Source: Bacteroidota bacterium (GTDB lineage: Bacteria > Bacteroidota > Bacteroidia > B-17B0 > Aurantibacillaceae). From it: a DNA stretch of 64,000 bases. Shown here piece by piece: positions 28,597-35,977 of this stretch. Position numbers and translations under genes: made by a program. The notes beneath the pieces are model-generated. The model had not been told where the DNA came from, did not search any database, and was given only the letters and a program-made list of their open reading frames with translations. The stretch covers positions 1 through 64,000 of the forward strand of contig JAHBTI010000009.1 in the NCBI GenBank assembly GCA_019638705.1. The letters run 5' to 3'. Numbering within the stretch: position 1 is the stretch's first letter; the number at the start of each line of letters is the position of its first letter.

Positions 28597-28629
28597 AAAA
28601 AAGCCAATCCGAAAAGAATTGGCTTTTTT
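28597..28629. terminator. Bidirectional intrinsic terminator
   Basis: The stem AAAAAAGCCAAT / ATTGGCTTTTTT ends the oxidase operon and, from the other side, the - strand AlgX-like gene. Confidence 0.88.
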
Positions 28630-28640
28630 GTTGCTGCGAA

Positions 28641-29978
28641 CTAATTAACCCCTGCCATTTTCCCTGCCTCTAACCTAATCGCGCTATCCAACGGAATTTG
28701 CAGTTCATTACTTTTTTGTGTGGCTTTCTTTAATAAAATCGGTGCTTCACGAATTTGTTTGGCAAAGGTTTGAATTTGTGTTTCGCGGTGGTTACGTTCG
28801 TAATAGGTGTTTGGCGAAGTATAAAGTTCATACACATCTTGAATAAATCTGTTTCCGAATGCAGGCAAATTTCCGTCGGAATACACTAGCATAATCACAT
28901 GATTGCTTTCAATGGCTTGTTTCAAATCTAACTGCCAGACTTCTTTAATGTCATCACTTGGGCGTGGCACAATTTTATTGTAGTAATACCAAAATTGTCC
29001 GTTGGCAAAACAATATTTGGGAATGCCCATATACAATGGTCCGTACCAATAACTATCGCCAATGGTAAGCGCGCGGGTTGTATTTTTATAATCGCCATCT
29101 TCAAACAAAAGCTGCGGATACGCGAGTTGCATATTTTGTGGAGGATTGCTGTACAAATTCATGCTTTTCAACACATCGGCATCGCGGCTGCGGGCGGTAT
29201 CAACAATGTCAATTTGCTGCCAGGAAATATGCGGCACAATGCTGTTATGCAATACCTCAATGCTTTTAATAATGGTATCAACCGCCAAACATTCGGCGTA
29301 ATAACTCCAGTGATGTCCAAACTTTGGGAACAAAGGATAAGGCGAAGTTTCTTTTATACTTTGAAAATATGTGTTGAGGTCAAGAAAATTTAAACCCAAC
29401 TTTTTACTGTTTTCTATAAACAAATTATGATTGGTGTTTTTTACGGGGTGAATGTATTTGTCTTCAATAAACTCCTTGCAAAATGAGCCTTTGCCGGGAG
29501 CATACACCAAAAGCAAATCAATTCCTTTTTTCTTCAAGGTATCCTGAACAACTTTTGCTTTTTCTAAAAGCGACATAACTTTTTCTTCGGGCATTACATC
29601 ATCACCCATGGCAGAAAAAATATAATTTTCGCTGAACACATAATCGTCTTTGCCAATCACAAAATTGTTTACGCGAATTTGATTAAAGACTTCGTAATAA
29701 AACTGATTATTCAAGCGCACCGTAATTTCTTTAAACGCCCAGTGGTCGCTGTTGTAATCATCGCTTTCCGATTGAAAAGTACCGCTGAACCAATTACTCC
29801 AAGAAAATTTCGGTTTTTCATCGCTGATAACAATGCCTGTTAAATTTGGTTTGTTATAAGTAATATCATCTGGCGAGGTACGATTAGCATATTTCAAAAA
29901 GCCCACCAACAAAGGCAAAGACAGCATAAAAAAGGCAGTCAAGGAATGAACGGAATATGTTTTTGTTTTTTTAGCCAT
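28641..29978 (-). CDS. AlgX/AlgJ-like SGNH acetyltransferase-associated protein
   Basis: 445 residues: an N-terminal membrane anchor (~14-26), then a periplasmic SGNH-like domain. The family motifs are KFGHHWSYYAECLA (the conserved His-Trp-Ser region) and TIGDSYWYGP (nucleophile Ser in GDS). Proteins of this type O-acetylate exopolysaccharide in partnership with an MBOAT protein. Such a gene lies directly upstream on the same strand, 128 bp away. The polysaccharide acetylated is unknown. Confidence 0.8.
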   Translation of the reverse strand: MAKKTKTYSVHSLTAFFMLSLPLLVGFLKYANRTSPDDITYNKPNLTGIVISDEKPKFSWSNWFSGTFQSESDDYNSDHWAFKEITVRLNNQFYYEVFNQIRVNNFVIGKDDYVFSENYIFSAMGDDVMPEEKVMSLLEKAKVVQDTLKKKGIDLLLVYAPGKGSFCKEFIEDKYIHPVKNTNHNLFIENSKKLGLNFLDLNTYFQSIKETSPYPLFPKFGHHWSYYAECLAVDTIIKSIEVLHNSIVPHISWQQIDIVDTARSRDADVLKSMNLYSNPPQNMQLAYPQLLFEDGDYKNTTRALTIGDSYWYGPLYMGIPKYCFANGQFWYYYNKIVPRPSDDIKEVWQLDLKQAIESNHVIMLVYSDGNLPAFGNRFIQDVYELYTSPNTYYERNHRETQIQTFAKQIREAPILLKKATQKSNELQIPLDSAIRLEAGKMAGVN

Positions 29979-29989
29979 GTTTAATTTTT

Positions 29990-30083
29990 AACCACATAGG
30001 TACATAGTTTTCATAGTTGAGAAAATAAATTTTCTCATAGGTACACATAGTTTGACTATGAAAAACTATGTAACTATGTGGTT
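29990..30083. repeat. Dispersed inverted-repeat element, family A, copy 2
   Basis: The left arm starts AACCACATAGGTACATAG (29990) and the right arm ends CTATGTAACTATGTGGTT (30083). An inner hairpin GAGAAAAT/ATTTTCTC sits at the centre. The outer arms match those of 23169-23297. It separates the MBOAT and AlgX-like genes and could act on read-through between them. Confidence 0.75.
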
Positions 30084-30106
30084 TCAATTTATTAATGTTT
30101 TAATTC

Positions 30107-31519
30107 TCAAAATCTGAAATAAATAAAGGGATTAAAGTTTAACGCCGAAACGTAGCTCAACGAAATATAAAACAGTACACCTCCCGCCAACACAGCAACC
30201 CAACGCCCTGTGTCTGAAAAATTTTCTCCGTAAATTTTGTTTTGAATGTTTTTTGTTTTTTGTGTGATGGCGAATAAAGAAATTACCAACGCTAAAATTG
30301 CCATAAACAAAAAGTCATTATTCATGGCGAATTTGCCGGCAAAGAAATGGAAAGAATACATTTGTTTTATCACGCCTAAAGCGTACTCTAAATTTTCGTT
30401 TCTGAACAAAACCCAACCTGTAACCACGATGATAAAGGTAACCGGCACAGAAATAAATTTCCCCAATTTCTTGTAAACATTTCCGAGAAACAAACGCTCC
30501 AAGACCAAGAATAATCCGTGATACGCGCCCCACAGTACAAAATTCCAACTTGCGCCGTGCCACAAACCCGAAAGCAAAAAACAAATTACCAAGTTGCGAT
30601 ACAGTTTTGTATTACTCACTTTATTTCCGCCCAAAGGAATGTAAAGATAGTTTTGTATCCATGCGCCGAGTGTGATGTGCCAGCGTTTCCAAAATTCTTT
30701 AATGCTTGCGGAAGTGTAAGGATTATTAAAATTTTCAGGCAAACGGAAACCCATAATTTTTCCCAAACCGATTGCCATATCGCTGTAACCGCTAAAGTCA
30801 AAATAAATTTGGAAGGTGTAAGCAATTGCGCCAATCCAAGCCGCCGTTGTGTCTATTTGAGATATGTCTAAGTTAAAAACCGCATCGGCTTGCGCACCGA
30901 TTGTGTTGGCAATGATTGTTTTTTTAGCCAAGCCCAAACAAAAAATTAAAAAGCCGCTCAGTTTTACATCGGGCGTGTAATTTTTTTCGCGGTTGGTAAT
31001 TTGGTCGGCAATATCATGATAGCGAACGATTGGTCCTGCAATCAATTTCGGAAACAGTAAAATGTATGTTTGATAATGCCAAAAATTTTTCAAAGGCTTA
31101 TGAATGCCGCGATACACGTCCACCACATAAGTCAAACTTTCAAAAGTGTAAAATGAAATTCCGATTGGCAGCAACACTTTTGTCCACATAATTTCTGTGC
31201 CAAAAATTTCATTAATGTTGTCAATAAAAAAATTGCAGTACTTAAAATAAAACAGCAAACCAAGATTGAGACAAAGCGAAAGCACTAAAAATTTCCGTTT
31301 CGCCGATTGCGTTTTTTGTTCGTGCATGGCGTTCACCAAAAAGAAATCTAAAAAGGTAGTGCCCAGAATAACGAAAATAAATTTTGGTCCGCCCCAAGAG
31401 TAAAAATAAATGCTGGCAATTAAAATAACCGCATTTTTGTATTTGTGCGGTGCTAAATGATAAAGCAAAATAAATACAGGTAAAAAATAAACCAAATACG
31501 TTATGCCGCTGAATACCAT
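30107..31519 (-). CDS. MBOAT family O-acyltransferase (AlgI-like)
   Basis: 470 residues with about ten or eleven membrane helices. The MBOAT signature is present, including FWKRWHITLGAWIQNYLYIPLGG and the catalytic-His region LSGLWHGASWNFVLWGAYHG. AlgI-type proteins move acetyl groups across the inner membrane to an AlgX/AlgJ-like partner, here the downstream gene. No alginate genes are seen, so the substrate is another exopolysaccharide or envelope glycan. Confidence 0.9.
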   Translation of the reverse strand: MVFSGITYLVYFLPVFILLYHLAPHKYKNAVILIASIYFYSWGGPKFIFVILGTTFLDFFLVNAMHEQKTQSAKRKFLVLSLCLNLGLLFYFKYCNFFIDNINEIFGTEIMWTKVLLPIGISFYTFESLTYVVDVYRGIHKPLKNFWHYQTYILLFPKLIAGPIVRYHDIADQITNREKNYTPDVKLSGFLIFCLGLAKKTIIANTIGAQADAVFNLDISQIDTTAAWIGAIAYTFQIYFDFSGYSDMAIGLGKIMGFRLPENFNNPYTSASIKEFWKRWHITLGAWIQNYLYIPLGGNKVSNTKLYRNLVICFLLSGLWHGASWNFVLWGAYHGLFLVLERLFLGNVYKKLGKFISVPVTFIIVVTGWVLFRNENLEYALGVIKQMYSFHFFAGKFAMNNDFLFMAILALVISLFAITQKTKNIQNKIYGENFSDTGRWVAVLAGGVLFYISLSYVSALNFNPFIYFRF

Positions 31520-31590
31520 AATTTTTTTTAGAGCGGTACAAAAATAGTTTTAATTTGATAATAAAATTGTCTAAAGTCCAATAAAGAATT

Positions 31591-31694
31591 GTCAGTTCGA
31601 GTAGGTTTGCTCTCTCTTTGCAAACCTTATCGAGAACTGAAGCCTTAAAATCACTTCTCGATACGCCCTCATTCTTCGGGCTACTCGAAGTGAC
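31591..31694. repeat. Cloverleaf-like structured intergenic element
   Basis: Outer stem 31591-31603 pairs with 31682-31694 (12 of 13 bp). It encloses three hairpins: AGGTTTGC/GCAAACCT (31603-31627), TATCGAGAA/TTCTCGATA (31628-31663) and GCCC/GGGC (31665-31681). It lacks tRNA hallmarks. It occupies the 262-bp gap between divergent genes, together with a TTTAAACTT-rich stretch at 31725-31770. Confidence 0.6.
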
Positions 31695-31781
31695 AGGGTA
31701 CTTTAAACAACTTCATAATGATAAACTGTTTAAATTTTAAACTTTGAACTTCAAACTTTAAACTATAAATTTAAACTCTCT

Positions 31782-32456
31782 ATGCGTAAAGTTGTCACCG
31801 TTATATTTCTGCTCGTTTCGTTTCTATCGGAAGCGCAGGAACTCAAAAAGAAAAATGCTCCTTTTACCATTCGCGGTAACGTAGGTATTCCGCGCAGTAT
31901 AAGCAGCCAAATGTACCGCAAAACGTTCTACGGCATATTTGAAGCTAATTTGTCTTGCAATGTGCGCCTGTTCAGTAATTTTTATGCAGGACTTGGTTAT
32001 CAAAACACCATGTTTCAAAACGGAAAATTTTTGGCATATACTTATTTCAAGCATTCCATTCCTTACGATACAAAATTAATGCATCAGGGTATTTTTTTCA
32101 AGTTGGGTTACGACCGTTTTTCTTCCCAAAATTTCTATGTGAGTTACGCGCTTAATTCGGGCATAATGCTGGCAAATTACATGAACGTAAACGCAGATAC
32201 CAGTGCGGTTAATCGTCCGTATGGGGCATTAAAATTTACTGCACCTTACTTGCAACCCGAAGCTACCTTTAATTTTATTGTGGACGAAACACTAAGTTTT
32301 TCGCTCATGTTGAGTTACACAACGGTACTCACTAAATTTGACCCCAAAGCCCCACGCTTCAATCATTTTGAAGAGGTGAGTAAATCGTCCAATAAATATT
32401 TTATGAGTTGGTTTACTTTTGGGTTTGGATTTAGTGTATTACTTGGAAAAAAATAA
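31782..32456 (+). CDS. Predicted secreted/outer-membrane beta-barrel protein, unknown function
   Basis: 224 residues. The signal peptide ends SEAQ. The mature part is a run of amphipathic beta-strands with aromatic girdles (FYAGLGYQNTMF, FFKLGYDRF, NFYVSYALNSG) and ends with FGFGFSVLLGKK, consistent with an eight- to ten-stranded barrel. I recognise no family name. It lies ahead of the E1 dehydrogenase gene, separated by an inverted-repeat element. Confidence 0.6.
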   Translation: MRKVVTVIFLLVSFLSEAQELKKKNAPFTIRGNVGIPRSISSQMYRKTFYGIFEANLSCNVRLFSNFYAGLGYQNTMFQNGKFLAYTYFKHSIPYDTKLMHQGIFFKLGYDRFSSQNFYVSYALNSGIMLANYMNVNADTSAVNRPYGALKFTAPYLQPEATFNFIVDETLSFSLMLSYTTVLTKFDPKAPRFNHFEEVSKSSNKYFMSWFTFGFGFSVLLGKK

Positions 32457-32470
32457 ACATGAATAATTAA

Positions 32471-32541
32471 ACACAGAGGCACAAAGGCTCGGAGACACAG
32501 AGGAAAATATTTTCGTGTCTCTTGTTTCAGTGCCTCTGTGT
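32471..32541. repeat. Dispersed inverted-repeat element, family B, copy 1
   Basis: ACACAGAGGCAC (32471-32482) and its exact complement GTGCCTCTGTGT (32530-32541) form the outer arms. An inner GAGACAC...GTGTCTC pair (32502 and 32514 regions) closes the hairpin. The same arm sequence recurs at 53908-53996. Confidence 0.75.
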
Positions 32542-32563
32542 CAAACAAAAAAAGAATATAAAA

Positions 32564-34564
32564 ATGATTACCGCCGAAATGCCTGTAAAATTTGACAGAA
32601 AAAAATTGAAAGACGATGTGCTTTTAAAACTGTATCGCAACATTTTGAAACCGCGCATGATTGAAGAAAAAATGTTGTTGTTGCTTCGTCAGGGAAGAAT
32701 TGCCAAGTGGTTTAGCGGTATCGGGCAGGAAGCCATTTCTGTTGGTGTGGCAAGTGCATTAGAAAAAGATGAATATATTTTGCCCATGCACAGAAATCTC
32801 GGCGTATTCACCACCCGCGAAATTCCGCTCAACCGTTTGTTTTCGCAATTTCAGGGCAAGCCGAGTGGCTTTACGCAGGGGCGCGACAGAAGCTTTCACT
32901 TCGGCTCGCAGGAATATAAAATCGTTGGCATGATTTCACATCTTGGTCCGCAAATGGGCGTGGCTGACGGCATTGCGCTCGCCGACAAATTAAAACGTGA
33001 TAAAAAAGTTACAGTAGTGTTTAGTGGCGACGGCGGTGCAAGCGAGGGCGATTTTCATGAAAGTGTAAACACCGCAGCCGTGTGGGATTTACCCGTAATT
33101 TTTGTGATTGAAAATAACGGCTATGGATTAAGCACGCCAAGCAACGAGCAGTTTCGTTGTCAATCGTTTGCCGATAAAGGTATTGGCTACGGCATTGAGG
33201 GAATTTCCATTGATGGCAACAACGTGTTGAAAGTTTTTGAAACCGTAAAAAAATTAGCCGAAAGTATTCGTGAAAATCCGCGCCCTGTAATTTTGGAATG
33301 TGTTACCTTTCGTATGCGCGGGCACGAAGAAGCGAGCGGCACAAAATATGTTCCGAAAGAATTGTTTGACATTTGGGGCAAAAAAGACCCTGTAAATACT
33401 TTTGAAAAATATTTAATCGGCGAAGGCGTTCTCACCGAAGACATGATTGAACAGGAGCGCGCCAAGATTAAAAAAGAAATTGAAGAGGGTTTGGAAATTG
33501 CCTTTGCCGAACAAAACCCTAAACCCGATACGGAAAAAGAATTGCGCGAATTGTATAAACCCTTTTCGGTTGAAGACACTTCAAATTCAGTTGGCAACAA
33601 AAGCAATATGCGCATGATTAACGCCATTAGCAACGGGTTAAAACTTGCCATGGTAAAACATTCTAATCTTGTGCTTATGGGGCAAGACATTGCAGAATAC
33701 GGCGGCGCATTTAAAATTACCGAAGGTTTGGTTGATGAATTTGGTAAAGACCGCGTGCGCAACACAACACTTTGTGAAAGTGCAATTCTCGGCGCGGGTT
33801 TTGGCTTGTCCATTAACGGACACAAGGCAATGGTGGAAATGCAGTTTGCCGATTTTGTGAGCGAAGGCATGACACAAATTGTAAACAATCTCGCAAAATC
33901 TCATTACCGTTGGGGACAACATGCGGACGTGGTTGTGCGTATGCCAACAGGCGCAGCGGTTGCAGCAGGACCGTTTCACAGCCAAAGCAACGAAGCATGG
34001 TTTTTTAAAACTCCGGGGTTAAAAATTGCTTATCCCGCTTTTCCGAGCGATGCAAAAGGTTTACTGCTCACCGCTTTTGAAGACCCGAATCCCGTGATGT
34101 TTTTTGAGCACAAGGCTTTGTACCGCAGCATCAGCGAAGATGTGAGCGAGGAATATTATACTATTCCATTTGGTAAAGCGCGTTTAGTGAAAGAAGGAAA
34201 TGATTTAACGATTGTTACTTACGGCTTGGGCGTGCATTGGGCTTTGGAAGCCTTGCAGGAAAACACAGACATCAACGCCGATTTAATTGATTTGCGAACT
34301 CTTGCACCGTTGGACACGGAAACGATTTACACTTCCGCGAAAAAAACGGGAAAAGTAATTGTGTTGCACGAAGACACCTTAACAGGCGGCATTGGCGGAG
34401 AAATTGCATCGTTGATTACCGAACATTGTTTTGAATACCTTGATGCGCCTGTGATGCGCGAGGGCAGTTTGGACACGCCAGTTCCTATGAATGCAGATTT
34501 GGAACACAATTTTTTACCCAAAGAACGCTTTAAAGAAAAATTGTTGAAGCTGTGGAACTACTGA
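32564..34564 (+). CDS. 2-oxoacid dehydrogenase E1 component, fused alpha and beta subunits
   Basis: 666 residues. The N-terminal ~330 residues are an E1 alpha subunit with the TPP motif GDGGASEGDFHE...ENNGYGLSTP. Residues ~345-666 are an E1 beta subunit (ESAILGAGFGLSINGHKAMVEMQFADF; DLRTLAPLDTETI). The fusion is common in Bacteroidota and acts on branched-chain 2-oxoacids or pyruvate. No E2 or E3 gene is adjacent, so the substrate is unsettled. The ATG at 32564 is chosen: an earlier in-frame codon lies inside the family B repeat. Confidence 0.88.
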   Translation: MITAEMPVKFDRKKLKDDVLLKLYRNILKPRMIEEKMLLLLRQGRIAKWFSGIGQEAISVGVASALEKDEYILPMHRNLGVFTTREIPLNRLFSQFQGKPSGFTQGRDRSFHFGSQEYKIVGMISHLGPQMGVADGIALADKLKRDKKVTVVFSGDGGASEGDFHESVNTAAVWDLPVIFVIENNGYGLSTPSNEQFRCQSFADKGIGYGIEGISIDGNNVLKVFETVKKLAESIRENPRPVILECVTFRMRGHEEASGTKYVPKELFDIWGKKDPVNTFEKYLIGEGVLTEDMIEQERAKIKKEIEEGLEIAFAEQNPKPDTEKELRELYKPFSVEDTSNSVGNKSNMRMINAISNGLKLAMVKHSNLVLMGQDIAEYGGAFKITEGLVDEFGKDRVRNTTLCESAILGAGFGLSINGHKAMVEMQFADFVSEGMTQIVNNLAKSHYRWGQHADVVVRMPTGAAVAAGPFHSQSNEAWFFKTPGLKIAYPAFPSDAKGLLLTAFEDPNPVMFFEHKALYRSISEDVSEEYYTIPFGKARLVKEGNDLTIVTYGLGVHWALEALQENTDINADLIDLRTLAPLDTETIYTSAKKTGKVIVLHEDTLTGGIGGEIASLITEHCFEYLDAPVMREGSLDTPVPMNADLEHNFLPKERFKEKLLKLWNY

Positions 34565-34627
34565 ACAGTTGAAAGTGTATAGTTCAGAAAGTGAGTTGTA
34601 AATCTTTCAACTTTAAACTTCAAATTA

Positions 34628-34635
34628 TATCTTTG
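34628..34635 (+). promoter_or_regulatory. -7 box of the deoxyhypusine synthase homologue
   Basis: TATCTTTG fits TAnnTTTG, 19 bp ahead of the ATG. The upstream 60 bp are a TTTAAACTTCAAA-type simple-repeat region without a clear -33 box. Confidence 0.45.
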
Positions 34636-34654
34636 CCGCTCAAATTTTTTAATT

Positions 34655-35644
34655 ATGACAAATACAATTTCAAACAAAGGTCCCATTTCAAACTTTGTAG
34701 CACATCATTATAAACATTTTAACGCCGCTGCTTTGGTTGACGCAGCAAAAGGCTACGAAACGCATTTAACCGAAGGCGGAAAAATGATGGTAACGCTTGC
34801 AGGCGCAATGAGTACCGCCGAACTTGGAAAATCGTTAGCCGAAATGATACGTCAGGGAAAAGTTGATATTATTTCCTGTACGGGCGCAAATTTGGAAGAA
34901 GACGTGATGAATTTAGTGGCGCACTCACATTACAAACGTGTTCCGAATTACCGCGATTTAACACCGCAGGACGAATGGGATTTGTTGGAAAATCATTATA
35001 ACCGCGTAACGGATACTTGTATTCCAGAAGAGGAAGCCTTCCGCCGTTTGCAAAAACATTTATTAAAACAATGGAAAGATGCCGAAGCAAAAGGTGAGCG
35101 TTATTTTCCGCACGAATTTTTATATAAAGTGGTGTTGAGCGGCGACTTAAAACAATACTATGAAATTGACCCGAAAGACAGTTGGATATTGGCAGCCGCT
35201 GAACGCAATTTGCCGATTGTAGTGCCGGGTTGGGAAGACAGCACCACAGGAAATATTTTTGCAAGCTACGTTATTAAAAACGAATTGAAAGCAAGCACCG
35301 TAAAAAGCGGCATTGAATACATGGCTTGGCTCGCCGATTGGTATGTTAAAAACAGCAGTGGCAAAGGTGTAGGATTTTTCCAAATTGGCGGTGGCATTGC
35401 GGGTGATTTTCCTATTTGCGTAGTGCCCATGTTGTATCAGGATATGGAAATGCACAACATTCCTTTCTGGTCTTACTTCTGCCAAATCTCTGACAGCACC
35501 ACTTCTTACGGTTCATACAGTGGCGCAGTACCCAACGAAAAAATTACCTGGGGAAAATTAGACATTCACACACCAAAATTTATTGTAGAAAGTGATGCAA
35601 CCATTGTTGCGCCTTTAATTTTTGCGTGGGTGTTGGGGTGGTAA
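34655..35644 (+). CDS. Deoxyhypusine synthase family protein
   Basis: 329 residues. NAD-binding motifs characteristic of deoxyhypusine synthase are present (MVTLAGAMSTAELGK, DIISCTGANLEED, GGGIAGDFPI). The active-site lysine region matches the family as GSYSGAVPNEKITWGK (Lys301 aligns with the catalytic lysine of the eukaryotic enzyme). Bacteria lack eIF5A, so bacterial homologues are thought to act in polyamine metabolism (homospermidine-like reactions) or to have an unknown target. No polyamine genes are nearby. It is the last housekeeping gene before the CRISPR locus. Confidence 0.88.
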   Translation: MTNTISNKGPISNFVAHHYKHFNAAALVDAAKGYETHLTEGGKMMVTLAGAMSTAELGKSLAEMIRQGKVDIISCTGANLEEDVMNLVAHSHYKRVPNYRDLTPQDEWDLLENHYNRVTDTCIPEEEAFRRLQKHLLKQWKDAEAKGERYFPHEFLYKVVLSGDLKQYYEIDPKDSWILAAAERNLPIVVPGWEDSTTGNIFASYVIKNELKASTVKSGIEYMAWLADWYVKNSSGKGVGFFQIGGGIAGDFPICVVPMLYQDMEMHNIPFWSYFCQISDSTTSYGSYSGAVPNEKITWGKLDIHTPKFIVESDATIVAPLIFAWVLGW

Positions 35645-35684
35645 AAAAGCCCCTCTAACTCCCCAAAGGGGGGAATACGAAACT

Positions 35685-35714
35685 AAGCCACGAGTTAATA
35701 CTCGTGGCTTTTTT
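35685..35714 (+). terminator. Intrinsic terminator after the deoxyhypusine synthase homologue
   Basis: AAGCCACGAG (35685-35694) pairs with CTCGTGGCTT (35701-35710), followed by TTTT. A second hairpin, AAGGCG/CGCCTT, lies at 35755-35778. Confidence 0.8.
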
Positions 35715-35839
35715 GTGTTGTATAATTATGTTTTGTAGTTTGGAGTGAAAGAAAAAGGCGAGAATTGCTTCCCGCCTTAGATGTTTTAGCTCATTCGTTT
35801 TTATTGATAAAGGTATTCGTATTCGTGAAACATTTAAGC

Positions 35840-35924
35840 AAAAAAATGCCCCGTATTGGAAGACGAGGCGGCTTAAATGTTTTCACAACGGAATAATCCT
35901 TATTGTGATTTGCTTTAAAATGTA
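35840..35924 (-). ncRNA. tracrRNA of the type II-C CRISPR system
   Basis: On the - strand, the anti-repeat lies at 35924-35902. Its complement ATTGTGATTTGCTTT matches 14 of 15 bases of the repeat start GTTGTGATTTGCTTT, and the next AAAATGTA also matches after a 1-nt gap. A short nexus-like hairpin (AAGGATTATTCC) follows. Then comes the terminator stem GCCTCGT/ACGGGGC with a seven-T run at 35846-35840. Read-through would allow an outer 12-bp stem, AAACATTTAAGC (35882-35871) with its complement at 35839-35828, that encloses the terminator. The transcript runs divergently from cas9. It is essential for crRNA loading in type II systems. Confidence 0.88.
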
Positions 35925-35928
35925 GCAA

Positions 35929-35960
35929 CAAGGATATTAATTTATTTTTACCTTTCCAAA
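35929..35960 (-). promoter_or_regulatory. Promoter of the tracrRNA
   Basis: On the - strand TTTG (35960-35957), a 20-bp spacer, then TATCCTTG (35936-35929), one mismatch from TAnnTTTG. Initiation would fall at the start of the anti-repeat. The region is shared with the 5' leader of cas9. Confidence 0.6.
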
Positions 35961-35977
35961 AATTTAACGAATAAAAT

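Noticed and set aside
31591-31694. Cloverleaf read as a tRNA gene
   Set aside because: Stem lengths, missing anticodon-loop and T-loop consensus and the mismatched closing stem do not fit a tRNA.
35801-35811. TTATTGATAAA upstream of cas9 is identical to 11 bases of the repeat end
   Set aside because: It is short, AT-rich, not next to the anti-repeat in the right order, and not needed for the tracrRNA. Chance is a sufficient explanation.
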